Positions 43,143-55,400 of a stretch of 64,000 nucleotides of DNA are shown in pieces. A program made the position numbers and the translations under genes. This DNA comes from Pyropia yezoensis (Eukaryota; Rhodophyta; Bangiophyceae; Bangiales; Bangiaceae). Below the pieces are notes generated by a model. That model saw nothing but the letters and a program-made list of their open reading frames with translations, was not told the DNA's origin and did no database searches. Position 1 is the first letter of the stretch, and the number at the start of each line of letters is the position of its first letter. The stretch lies in the NCBI GenBank assembly GCA_009829735.1, contig CM020619.1, positions 24,453,554 to 24,517,553 on the forward strand, in the 5' to 3' direction.

Positions 43143-44520
43143 TGTTTGATTTACTCTGAATGTTGGTACGCGTATGAGTCATCGCGTGTTTGCAGACCTC
43201 ACGGAAATGCGCACGGTGACAAGAGAACCCTAGTTGATTTTAGCGGGCGCACGCCGCAGTGATCTTTTTGGACCTCGAATGCCACGTGCAGCACGTCCCT
43301 CGGGACACGATGTGACAGCGGCTGTACACGCTCCCGCAACGCCCGATAAAAAAAAATGGCTCCCACTAACAGAGTTTCGCATCGTGTTGACACGTTCGTG
43401 CATGTTTGATGCCACACCAGCCACGCTTTAGCACCCGCAGGACAAGTTCGTTGGCTACATCCAGGAGAGCCGAAAAAGGCGTGGCGGTGGGAAACCAGAC
43501 AGCGGAAGGTCGTGGACACATATGGAGAGGGTTGCCTTTGGCAACAAGTGAGCCAAACATGAAGTGAGTGGTGGCTTGAGCGAGCCCATCCCTCATCCTA
43601 CGACATGCAAACAAGTGTTGAGCGGGGCAAGACAGACACCGTATGACGCATCAAACCTCCGATTTCGTTTAAACACGTGCGAGTGCTGACATGGAATCCC
43701 CACTCCCTGCAGCGCCCCACGCAAAACATTGCTTTCAAATGCAACGCCATTGCAAAAAATGATTTCGCACCGCAACGGAAGCTGCTCGGAAATACACCTT
43801 TGCAAGTATCCTGGTGTAAGAAATGCGATGCAACAGCGTGTTGGAAACATTCTATCTCGGCGAGAACAGAACAGAAAGCGACCGTGTCTTATGAGAAGGT
43901 AGGTTGCGACGTCCTCTTTTTTCTTCGTCGAGGAGCGGTGAGAAACTGTTCTTTTTCCCCCTCGAAGCAACCCCGGGAGTGCGTTTCTTGGAAACAGTAG
44001 GCCTCTTCGGGCCCTACAGCAGACTATGCAAGGTCGGACACGTTCGATTCGGGCACAACTCGCGCGAATGTAGGTACTCTGTCTTAGACTCTCTGCAGAC
44101 GAAGCAAGGCCTCTATCACCAGCCAATTTCTCTTTTTCTTGGTCGGAGCGGAAAAGTAGTTCCCAGACAGGAAGTCCTGAAGCTCTTCTGCATGTGTTAC
44201 AGAGAGTGAGATCTGTGAAAAAATCTGGTATATGGGCAAGGACAGATCCGCGGGCTCCGCGTCAAACCAGCTCGTCCCCGGCCCCTCGCGCACGACGCTT
44301 TCGCCCACAGCCGGAATTTAAGGAGCAGGCAATGGAGGGGCGCCCTCTCCCCTTCACCTGCGGAAGCCGGCCAGCAGTTTCCGCAGGACGTTCTCTTGCT
44401 CTGCGGACGCCGGTAGCCGACGAGCCGGCAGGCGTGTTGCCGCTGACAGCACTGCTGCAGCGATGTAGAAGCCACAGCATCGCGGATCTCCCACTTCCTT
44501 CGCAAGAGCATGCGAAGGTA
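43143..44520. other. unassigned, less GC-rich stretch
   Basis: Overlapping short frames on both strands. Minus 43614-43366 (CRRMRDGLAQATTHFMFGSL, LLDVANELVLRVLKRG) and plus 43680-44000 (FKCNAIAKNDFAPQRKLLGN, WCKKCDATACWKHS) look coding-like and could be transposon relics. I cannot assign either. Confidence 0.25.
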
Positions 44521-44978
44521 TTGCTATGTGCCGAATGTTGGCCGATCCGAACAGGAACACAAGCTCATGAAAACGAGGTTGAGCCGATGCTGCGCCAGTG
44601 TTCCGGAAGTAATCAATAGCGTGCTGTGTCGCTCAGATTCCTGGAAGCATTGTATTGGCTGCGTCGACCGTAAGTCATGAACTGAACGCTGATTGGTCGG
44701 AACACCCCTATGTTCTCGTCCGATCTCGTCTTCGATGCTGCCTCCCCCGAAGGTCAAAAAAGATCACTTGTGAAGCTAGGAACTGGTACCGATGTGGTCA
44801 GGACCTCCCCAAAATCTCAGAGTCCTCCGTTTGCTCTTCAACGGACCCCCATGCAGAGCGTTTATTGGTAGGAGAAGAAAAAGCTGTGGTCGGAGCGGCC
44901 TCTTCTGAGCCATGCCGTTAGTCAACTGCAGTTTGTTTGTACTCTTGTCCGGTTCGGCCAGAATTGGGCACTCAGCAA
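44521..44978. mobile_element. MITE, related subfamily
   Basis: The left end is TTGCTATGTGCCGAATGTTG and the inverted right end is TTGCTGAGTGCCCAATTCTG, with similarity for about 40 bases (GGCCGAWCCGRACARGARYACAA). TA precedes the left end. The TIR and interior (GATTGGTCGGAACA, CTCGTCCGATCTCGTCTTCGATG) resemble the MITE at 57319-57763. Non-coding. Confidence 0.7.
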
Positions 44979-46278
44979 TTGTGTGCAGACTCGCGAAAGT
45001 ACATCAGCCAATTGGATGTGCGCTCGTCAGAGGGCTGTATCCGGCCCATTGGATGGCTGTGAGGTTGTCTCCCAGTCTTGATCTTGACCGGTATTTCGAC
45101 CGCATGGAACGAAATTGGGAAAGCAGCAATATGCTGGTGTTGAATCGACAGGACAAAACGATTGATGAATCCTGTTCTGTGAATTATTTAATCCTTCAGT
45201 GAAACTTGCGTTCCTAACCCAGTGGAGGCCCGACGGATGGCAAAATTAATTGGTGATCCTGGTCGTTCATTGGGTGTCGCTGGCGGAGCGGCCCCACGGA
45301 GCGCTACTAACCGCTCACAGCTGCGTCGTTCATCCTAGGGGTTGACAAATTGCGCGGGCTCTCATGCTGGTTTCAGAATGAGCAGGCGACGTTGGCAAGG
45401 AGTCTACATGAAGCATCCGAAAGCCACATGATTTAATGCGAAAAGGATTACTTAATTGATTCAGGATGGTAGACATTAGGTAAGTGCCACTGCCGTCTGT
45501 GCCTTGACTACACCCCCCTCCCTGGCGGACTTTATACCGGGTGTTTGTTTTTGGGGCCTTTCTCAGTTTCCGCAGGTCCCCCGCAAGCCACCCCCGATTT
45601 GCATGATGCGCTTTCCGCTGCTTTGGGCTGGACATGCACGTCCCCGGTACCCGTCAGAGTAGGTGCACACTCACCTCCCTGTGGTTTACGGATGCACGCT
45701 CACCGCGGCGCCAGGAGCGCTGGTCGTGGAGGACCGTAGCCAGGCGGGCCGAATGGACCGCCTGGAGGACCGTAGCCAGGCGGCTAGGATGGGAGCGGCC
45801 GCGCCCGAACAGTTTAATAATGAATGATCTTTATTATGATCACCGTTACCGCCGTAGCCAGGCGGGCCTGAAGGTCCTGGAACATCGCAGCCGGGTGAGA
45901 AGAGGGCGACGGGGGTGGATCGGATGACCGATAAAGGAGTCGAGGCGGAGCCGGTGAGCGGGGACTGAAGGGGGCAGCTGTACGCGAGGATTGAGAGCGA
46001 AATGAGCCCTATGGCCAGTAGACGCGGGCTGACACCACCAGGCCAGGAGGTCATGTCCGATAGGGGCGGTGACAGAGACAAGGCGCTGGGCTGCCCGTTC
46101 CCGGCATCAAATATGTATTGGGCGGAGAAAGTCACACATAAGCTCAGCTCCGGACAATTAGCTTCGGCCTCGCGAGGCTGGGGTTCCTTTGCCGACGCTG
46201 GCAAAGCTGTGAACTCCTTGGTTGTGCAGCACCGGCCCTGCGGGCGATTGGACATGTATCGGGGTTTCTGCGGACCTT
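44979..46278. other. unassigned stretch with a PPGYG-repeat fragment
   Basis: Minus strand 45900-45700 encodes Pro/Gly/Tyr repeats in shifting frames (PSGPPGYGG, PPGYGPPGGPFGPPGYGPP). They are seen in DNA as CCGTAGCCAGGCGG at about 45735, 45770 and 45853. A 60-base AT-rich block (45800-45850) interrupts the repeats. The remainder shows no gene. Confidence 0.4.
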
Positions 46279-46570
46279 CCCACGACCACAAAAGAAGATG
46301 ATGGTGTCTGGGCCAACAGGTTCTTGGTCGGGACGGGGTAGCGAGGCTAAGCCCCGCTCTCCCTCCTCTAAACGCTACAGGATCCTCTCACAATCACTCC
46401 ACTCAGAATCTCCCACCCCAACACCTGACCACCGGGCCACATGAAAGTTCAAGACGATTAGAAATGCAGACAACCGTCAAATCCTCGCACTGTGGATTTA
46501 CCATCAAGCCAAGTAACCCTGACTTTGGGAAATTTGGTATCAATTGCGAAGGAAGAAACGGGTCGGACCA
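46279..46570 (-). repeat. solo or truncated LTR of the element C family
   Basis: The minus strand begins TGGTCCGACCCGTTTC and follows the element C LTR for about 290 bases (TTGGTATCAATT..., GAGATTCTGAGTGG..., GTCCCGACCAAGAACC), then stops before the LTR end. No gypsy coding sequence adjoins it. Confidence 0.75.
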
Positions 46571-46609
46571 GCTGTGTCCCGATCTCGTGTGGCGCGCCCG
46601 GTCCGTTGA

Positions 46610-47420
46610 AAGGGGCCAGGTCTGCCACGGAATTTCCAGGGAATTGTAGCCCCCAGCCAAGAGCGAGGGGGCCTGACAGCAACGCTCTTTCGGATCAGAG
46701 CTGGAACGTTCAGATCCCCGCTCCTGTTGCTCGTCTGGCCCTGCTACCGCTCCCGCCATACCCTACCCCAGCACTGCTTTCGTGCGTCAGAGTACCGCCG
46801 GGAGAAAAGTCCGATGCGTTGCGTTCGAAGGGGTTCACGTCGGCGCAGCACGCCAAGAGGGCGATTGCGCCTGAATTGAGGCAAAGTTGTGAAATGCGCC
46901 TGATTTGGTTCACAGCCTTCCATGCAACGGCCACGGGCGGGGGCGGCACGCCTGAGATAATGCTTACATATCTTGCGTACGTCTGTCAGAGGCGTGCTCA
47001 CCTCAGGGTGGTTAAAGTTGGAATAATGCGATGGGCCTGAATTCAGGTGCAGTCGTGAAATGCGCCTGACCTGGTGCACAGCCTTCTATGTGGCGATGAC
47101 GGGCGCTCTGGTTCCGCGACGCCTGCTCATGTGGAGCTTGGTCCGTACGGAGCTGCTACGTCGGTCTGTTCTGCTGGGGGCCCCACTGGAGCCTCGGCCT
47201 GGTCCTTCAGGTCGGCGGACGCAATTTTGAGCTTCCTCCCGTGCCCACCCCCCCCACTCTCATTCGCAGGCTGGCGCAGAGGTTTGCTCCAAGACGGTCA
47301 GCGGACCCTTTGCAGACTAAGTGGCCTCACGGTACAGCGAGGGATCAGGCGAGACCCCGGCGAATAGCAGTATACTCGTGGATGAACTGTTCGATGCAAG
47401 AATAGGCGGCACATCAGGGG
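46610..47420 (-). repeat. dispersed repeat, copy 2
   Basis: The inverted counterpart of 31836-32612, moderately diverged. It carries the GCGCCCGTCATCGCCACAT block and the CTGAATTCAGG palindromes. It begins 40 bases from the start of the truncated LTR at 46570. Confidence 0.7.
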
Positions 47421-49306
47421 TCCGGCACCTTCGAAAATGGACGCTGTGCTTGTGCCCTGCCAGGTCACTCCCACGTTGCACTCTCCGAGATTGCCCTTAC
47501 GCGCCCCAGGCCTCTATCGGCCGCGAAAGTGTTTGCCCTAGCTCTGCGTTCAAGCTGTACACGGTAGGTTCGCGAACAGACGGGCAACTCTTTTCCGGAA
47601 CCCGTCTCAGCGTGTCCTGCGGGCTTCGCACCTGACCGCCAATCGATGAGTGGATGCCGTGTCTGTCGGAGGCGGGGCAGCACCCCCGACATCCTGGGAC
47701 GCACCTACCGGTGACGGTCGCCCTCGAACTCCCAGCAAATTGGTCTTGCTGCGACGTGTCCAGCCAGCGAGTCTCGCCCGAGGGGCTCGGGCGGGCGCAG
47801 CTCGTAGTGCGACAAATCGGGTGGAGGCACGCACGCACCTCAGGACGGCATGGATTGTGTCAGAAGTGAGGTTCCACGGGACAGCCGTGTCGTTTCGGGC
47901 AGTTCAAGGCATGCACATCGTACTGCTGTGCCACTTGGCCATGTACTTAATGCAAGTAATGCGTACTTCTTCTGGTGGGACACGCTGCAACGCGCTCTTA
48001 AACATGTAACGTGGACAAATCTGCCTTGAGTTTTATCTCCAAACACGTACGAGAGCAGAGGTTCGTGTTGCATGAAACTCACAACACAGCACCGTGAGTA
48101 CCTGCCATTGCTCACACGCCTGTGGCTTGCCCGTCCAACGCGTCGGTCTCCTACGCCTCTGACACTCCTCATCTCCTTTCCAAATGCGCGAAATGGATAG
48201 CAGAGCGACTGCGTCTGCATCTTCCGGCCGCCCTTGTGCCTCACGCAAGAGATGCGGGAGTCCAGTCCGTGAAATCGCCAGGCATTGCAGTGCACTGCGT
48301 ACAACGGTCGCATCTCCTCACCCATCTCCACCCTCCTGGTTGGGCAGCCTCGACGGGCAAGCAGACAGCTGCCGAGCTTGCTCTCCTACATTGCGGGTGT
48401 TGATTTCCTGCTGCATGAAAGGGCTCCCCCTGCCAAGGCCATGGCGCGCCATTCTCTCAGCACCGATCGTGGATAGCCTCGACTCTATCCTCAACCAACC
48501 GTATCTAGACAAGCGTCGGTCCAAGCAGGCCATAAATGCCATGGCCGACGACTACCCCCCTCCAGCAAGAGTTTAGAGCTCCCGGTGAAGTGCAGGTGGT
48601 GCATCTCCAGCTAGTGCGTGAGCATCGGATAAACGGGTGACATGCGCGGGATGGGGGATGCAGCGGATGAGGGGGCCGTGGCTCCATTCGTACGCAGATC
48701 AACGCTGCAGCAGAACGTGACAAAAGGGAGACTCTTTCGCGGCGCCGCCTACTTTGAGAGCCCTCTCGTGGGAATGGCAGTAGGCGCGCGCTTACCAGTA
48801 TCACACGCAGAGCTGTTGTGGGGTAGTTCGGCTGACTTTCCGAGGGCGCAACGAGCTGGAGTAGTCGAGGAAAATTCTCACGGGCAAACGAGAGCAAGTG
48901 GGAGGTGGTTCCGGCGCACACAGGTGTCAGGGAGGTGGGCGCTTGCAGGGAATACTTCTTGCATGAGTGCGTTCGGAGATAGTCGTCAACGGCGTGGCCG
49001 GGTAGCAATATGCTCTCTTGAATATTTCGTGTGCTCGGAATGAGGGAGGAGATGGCTATGGGTTGTTCTCAAGGATTATCAACACTTCAACCAGACTGGC
49101 TACGCGGACTCGTGTGGTTCGGTTCGGTGACTCCCACACAAAAAAAAACCGAGCCGAACATTGCACTGGATATAATGTCGTGTCATGGTCATTGAGAACT
49201 CAAAAGAAAGGTAGAGGCCGATGTAGCAAGTCCACTCGTTATCATCGGGAAAAGGCTCGTGAAATGGGCTCGGGTGGGTCAGCCACGAGGCACAGGCGTA
49301 TGCGGC
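47421..49306. other. unassigned stretch
   Basis: Short frames on both strands. The plus-strand reading at 48284-48480 (CTAYNGRISSPISTLLVGQP, LLSYIAGVDFLLHERAPP) and the frame 48642-49043 (MRGMGDAADEGAVAPFVRRS) look like possible relics. No family recognised. Confidence 0.25.
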
Positions 49307-52300
49307 CTAGTGTCCATTCTACTTCTCCGCGAGGATCAATTGATCCTCGGTAAGGATCATTTGATCCGGTCACAGAATCGTTGATTCCGGCACATCTACA
49401 TAGAAAAACGGCGCTTCGCCCGACTTCGATGTCACCATGGGGCGCTTCACTGCGATTCAATGGATTCGCACACGAGTGACACCGGATCGTACTGTGGCTG
49501 GCGAGCAGGCGCACGCCGGGCACAAGAGGCTGTCTCGCGGTCCTGCTTGCCTCCGCCCACCCCTGACGCTCAATGTCGCCCCCATAAACACTACACCGCC
49601 CTCAGGGAGGCTGGCAACCGTCACCCCCCTTTTCCCGGCCGCCCCCCCCACCCGCACGGGTTCATCCTGTCGCGGCCAATTCGTTGGCCCGCCCGCGAAC
49701 CGCCACGCCCCTGCGCCTCCCTCGCCCCCCCGAATCGCCGCCGCATGGCGCCCACCTCGCGACTGTACTTGACTCCCGCTTATCTAGTGCACGCTTGCCA
49801 GGTGAGTAGCGAAGCACTCACGGCCGGTGCGGGGTCCGCATAGGAACACCTCGCCCCCTCCTGGTGTGCTGCGGCACGTCGAGCACACGAAAGTGCTGCG
49901 CGCGGTCTTGCACACGCGACAATCCCGCTGGGCCAGGTAGTCGGAGGCGCCCACAGAGGAAGCACGGCGCCGTTTGACAGTGGGTGTCAAGTGAGGCCCC
50001 ACCCCACTCGAAGGCTCGTCCGCAGGTGCGCCAGCCAGCTCGGCAGTCCCGTGATATCGGGTGCCAGTGCCATCGAATATGTTGTCAATCAACTCAGATG
50101 TGAGCTGAGCGTAGAAGTGTGACTGCGACATGGAAGCCACAGGCCCCCTGGCCTCATGATGAAGTAGCCATGCGTCCACGATGCAGATGGCCAGCAGCGA
50201 GACATTGACCCGCACAGACCAGTCATGAGTGCCAAGCTTGCGCTCCACTCCGAGGTCGTCCTGCCGGCATCTGTTGTGCCGGTCAACTTGAGCACAGCAG
50301 CCGTAATACTCTTCCGCCACATGTGGCTGAGGCACTGTCAATGCGACCCGCTGAGCACCCCCATTTATCTCCCGCCAGCGCAAGCGCTCGTAGGCCGCCC
50401 CTGGATTGGTGGACCCTGTGGTCGCAACGAAGTACCGCCGCTCCCGGTCCATCCAAACCAGTGCCATCACGTCGGGTCGATGGCTACGTAGGCTGGGAGC
50501 CCGCGGGAAATCCAGTGACCCCCCCGCCCGTATCATCGCGAGATAGACTCATCAACGCAGATAGTGTCACCCGGAACCACGTGGGACTCGCGATGGGCGT
50601 TGATAGCCGCTACAAAATGGTTGACCAGCCCCCAGCGCTGCTGCTCCGAGGTCTGAACCGCGGAGACGCCCTCTCCTGGATCAGCGCGGCTAAAGACTAC
50701 TGACGACCAGAGGGTGTCAAAGCGAACTCTTGACACTCCCGTACGACTGCCGAAGGCCGGGGCGGGTACGTGTTTGGTTCGCGGGGAGGTAGACCAGAGC
50801 TCGGCTCGTGACCCGAACTCAAAGAACGTGGATAGCACCAGAATGCCGACAAACTAGAGAAGCTCACCCGGTGTGGTTGTCAATGCCTGGCGCTCCAACA
50901 GCTTGGCAGACGTCAGTTGCGTCATCCTTGACAACTGCTCTTGAGGGAACACAGTGAGGAAGTAGTCCAGCGGGGAGCGTGACCGGCCGTGGCCGACCGA
51001 GTCACTACCCTCAGTGACGATGTCACCGCTCAATGTGCGAACCGACCACGCTCTACGCGGCACGGAACCTCCAATAGGTTGCGGCACCGCCTCCTCCTGC
51101 CACTCGAATCCGTGCGCGCACACAGCGGGGGACTGCTGCGCAGCAGGCGCGGGGCCCTCAGCCGCCGGCACAGACGCGAGACTGCCTTGAGAGGGGGGGG
51201 GCAGGGGGGCTCCTGCGCTTTCACTCAAGAGCTGGGGTGTTCCCAAGAGATGGGGAGCCTGGCCAGACAGGTCAGCCAGCGTCTGGAGAGCCGTGGGGGC
51301 CGCCGTGGACGTCTGCTGGCATAGACTCGAGGGTGGCCGCGCAGCCTCACCGGTTGCTGACTCTTGCGCTGCTGGGGAAGTTGCAGAGCGATCCAGGCTT
51401 GCAGTCGCAGCCACCGGTACAGGGAGGCTACCCGCGGGTGACAGGGCAGACCCCACAGGAGGCTCACCCGCCAGCACATTCCGTAGACCCAGGCGCTTGA
51501 CTACGGTCCCTCCCGGCAATAGCCAGACCGCCGTCACAAAGGTCGCAAGGCGGCCGTTCCATCTTTCACGGGTGACCACCGTCACACGTCCAAGGACCAT
51601 CTTTGAGCTTGCACAGCTACCATAAAGGCGAGAGCACTCAGCAAAGCTCTTGATCATCTTGGCACGTGCGTAAACCGCAGCACCGACGACTAAGCGGGCG
51701 TCAGGCCAGCCATTTGGCAAGCCACGAGCGCAACGCAGCCTCCACAACGTACCGAAGATGACCGGGGCAGGGGGGGGGGGCGGGGCGGGGTAAGGTAACA
51801 GATATTATGGCTGGGGGCGGGGACGGAGATGTGGAGCGAGAATGGGAGCGGCAAGGGGGAAGAGAGGCACCGTTACGGTAGCGGAGCGATGCGTTGAGAG
51901 ATGTATGGCGGGTGTTCGACAGTGGGTGTGCCACGACAATGGCTCAGGGCAACCGCAAACGCGCAGCGCTGGCTGTTGCAAGGGGGTGGGCGGCAGTGCC
52001 GCCTGTGACCGTGTGCCGGCACGTCAGAAAAAGGCGGGCAGCAATGGCAGACGCGGCACCCATTGTGGTGGACTTGTGGGTATCCGCAGAGCAAAAAAAG
52101 GGGAGCAGTACGTGCCTGCTGTCGGGCACTCTTATCCCAGAGCGGTCCAGTCGCCTTTGGCATGGACACAGGGCAGTCAGGCTGTGTACCCACGCGCCCA
52201 GCCCATGCCCGGTGGCGGCCCTCAGTGGGGGCTCGCGGGCAGTTACCAACTGCAAGCTCAGAAGAAAGTGATGATCATGTTCATAAGTACTTGAAGTTTA

Positions 52301-52460
52301 GGAATGTATGGTTGCCCCAAGACAAACCAGCCTGCGCTGAGTCCGATTCTGTCATCAGAATGAGCAAAGAACTAGCTCGTTCCTCGGAATTAGGGATGGA
52401 AAAACCGGATCAATTGATCCGAAAAGGATCATTTGATCCTCGAAGTAGAATAGACACTAG
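49307..52460. mobile_element. PiggyBac-like element with TIRs, copy 2
   Basis: A 3.15-kb unit bounded by CTAGTGTCCATTCTACTTC (49307-49325) and its inverted match CTAGTGTCTATTCTACTTC (52460 back). Just inside both ends lie GGATCAATTGATCC and GGATCATTTGATCC palindromes. A minus-strand PiggyBac-like transposase fills the middle. The canonical TTAA target duplication is not visible, so the ends may lie a little further out or the family may differ. Confidence 0.65.
49784..51657 (-). pseudogene. PiggyBac-like transposase, copy 2, internally deleted
   Basis: The start is ATG 51657 (MIKSFAECSRLYGSCASSKM), then a Pro/Ala/Ser-rich disordered region to about 51060, then the domain start (RSPLDYFLTVFPQEQLSRM). 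TAG at about 50866 stands where copy 1 has Gln (IVQFL). The frame resumes with RVRFDTLWSSVVFS and the first catalytic site ICVDESISR, which is kept here. A deletion then removes the second acidic site region that copy 1 retains. The reading resumes near 50530 with MALVWMDRERRYFVATTG, the third site QVDRHNRCRQDDL, and a Cys-rich C-terminal module (CRVCKTARSTFVCSTCRS ... CGPRTGRECF). Copies 1 and 2 are clearly homologous but belong to different subfamilies. Confidence 0.85.
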
Positions 52461-55400
52461 AGCTCCGCCTCCGCCTCTGAAGCTCGCTCGTAAAACAGTC
52501 GGGCAGGCCTGGGTCGTCCGCCGGTGACCTGGACAACCTGGAACAAGTGATAGCGGAATTCCGACGGCTCTGAAAAACCCAAAGCGAGGCAGTTTAGGCT
52601 GTGTGTCTCGTGTGCTCGCTGAACTGAATGCCAGCTTTCAGCCCTCGCACCTGGGCCACGTCACCGAATACCCACCCCTTGCTCAAAACCCCTCTCTATT
52701 GCGTCCTCAGTACATTGTTGTCCAAGCATGGCGGACCGTCGTGGGTAGGATCGGTGACAGGGCGTCTCTACTTCGCAGCACAGATTGCATGCAGTGGAGC
52801 TTTTTCTGGTAGGTCTACTGATGCCGCGGTACTGGAGCGGCTTCATCGTGCTGTTTGCTAGGTCAAGTATTCAGAGGGTCAGCGCCGATGTGCCCGACGT
52901 GCCCCATCACCGCTGATTGCCCCCGCTCACGCCAAGGTGAGGCGCGGTGAGGTAAAAGAAATTGATAGTAGCATGGTCGAAGGTCCAACCCATTGTTTTC
53001 CTCTCGCCTATTGAACGACAAACTGAACCCACCCCCGCCGGCTGCGGAATGTGAAGATGATCTTGGGGTGCCCTTCACACAAAGCCCGTTCAAGTCGCTC
53101 TTTACTTCCCAGGTGGGATGACCCTCGATGGAACCCCTCATTACTCTTCCTCCCGCGCCCATTGTTTCACCACAGTTCGCTCTTTGTCGGACAAGAAAAT
53201 GACGAAATCAACTCGGGTGCGCCGGTAGGAACCAGTCCCTAGCAAAGCCCAAGTAGAGTTGCACGTGTTCCCGACGATGCTTGCCAAACGTTTTGAACTC
53301 TCTGAGCTCATCTGTGAAACATGAATAATGCGCCTCGTCTCCAATGTCCACACGCTCCGGCGATGTTGACTACGCCGGTGGCTCTGTGAAGATTTGTGTA
53401 CCCCGGCCCGTGAAAGACGTGCCTCACCATACTTTCTTTCGCCACTTTCAGAGGAAGAAGAATGAACAGAAACATAACTCGGGCGTCAAAATATTTCACA
53501 AGTTCATGCACAAAAAGTCGCTGTCGTTGTATTTACAAAACGTCAAAAAAAAATGGGCGTCTGTACTTGCTCGATAAGAGTACTTCATTTCCGCTACAAA
53601 GTACATGTCTCATTATTGTCAAGGCTTTGGAGTGGGGCTATCTATTTGCCCCGTTCATTACCAGGCCTCGGGGCGGGGGCGTTGAAGCGCGTTTTGATTG
53701 CGCCCCTGAAGTCCGTCATCGCCACATGAGAGCACTCTTGTCGACCCACGCGCCCAGGTCTTGTAACATTTTTGAAATTGCAGTCTCCCCTGTTCGATTA
53801 GAGCAGTGATGTTTCTTCAGTCACCGCGGTTCGAGGTTTCATAATTAGCTCTCTATCCATTCATATACAAACTGCTCCCCCACCAACCCCTTCGAACAGA
53901 AGCAACACGCCGTTTGTTCCATTAAGTTTTTTATAATTTGCTTACCTCTCTTCCGCACTTGAAATGCCAGGGGGAGTCTGTACGACTCACGCCTTGCTCG
54001 CGCCGTATGAGCGCTGTAACGGCCCCCTCCAGACTCGTCTCGGCTTATTTTAACTGTTTTGAAGTTGATACGCGGTTTGGCCACACTAATGAAATTGACA
54101 TGTACTTTGCGCACCGATGGCCTGCATCTGTGAGCGATCGGGTGCTCCCAGTGGCTTAACGAAGTGGGTTACTATGACACTTTATGCCCAGCTCTCTCAA
54201 GAGGTCTCAGACACAGACAGAGTGTGAGCCCCGACGACTAACAAGAACAGCATATTGGACCGAAGATGAGGCTGGCGTACCGGCAGAGGCCGCGGTTTCA
54301 CTTCAAACACTCTTTGCTTCTCATTGTGCCGGCAGAAAGAGGCAGATGCAGCGGTCGCTGAATTGAGCGGACCATGGGGACGACTTTAAAAGTCAGGATT
54401 CTCCAAGTACCGATGTGATGATCAATAGAAAGCCAATGTCATGCGAACACGGGGCACAACGTATGGCAAGTCCGCGTGTCCACTGTGGTGCGCCTTAGCT
54501 TCACTTTGACAGCATCCTTAAAAATATCAATTATTAGGCGCCCCAGAAATGATCATCCAATATTCAACACTAACGAAAGCACTGTAACATTCTGTCCAGG
54601 CCCAGTTTTCTATCGGGCGATAGCCCCTGCTCTCATTGCGATACCCAAAAATCAGCATTTGCGCCTGTTGTTTAGACCAAAGTGTGCTCGTTCAAGTCAA
54701 CATGAAGCCAGATTCCTGCATGGATTAAAGTTGTGAGAGTTGCGCTCGTCATACCTGTACGAAGGACCGAGCACGTGCATGTGAACTCAGGAACGCAGTG
54801 GCCGTCGCCATGGCTCATGTGAACAGCGGCAGGAAAACATAGTGTGGGCTGTTCTGAGCGGGCTGCCTCTCATGTTGGCGCACTTTCTTCAAGCTTCAGA
54901 ACACGAATAGCGATTTCGAATCCTGAACAGATCAATGCGTACCAAACTCTACGGGAATTTCATTCCATGACGTCATCTTGAGGCTCATCGTGCTCATTTA
55001 GTTCCTGACTGTGCCTAGGCATTTATTCGGAACTTGTTGATGTTCGGATCAATCATCAAGAGAACGATGCCCACAAAATCTGAAGACGGTTCAAGAATAA
55101 AAAATGTTTCAAAGGCACCCATTTCTGCGGACTACTTGTGCGAGAGGTGTGTGCTTGACGTAGGACAACATGGTTTTGACACGTTTCCGTTTGTATAATA
55201 TCTAAGCCCACGGATAGAAGAAATCCACCCTTTATGACGCTGATTATAAGGACCGAGACGTTCTTTGCTTATGAACAGGGGTCAATTTTGAACGAAGCCC
55301 AATTCTCGTCTTGGACGCGCATCTCAAAATTCAATATTCGATCAATAGTTTCTTGTCCAGATCTGCCGAAATGAAAAGCACTGCACTATGGATGGCGTGT

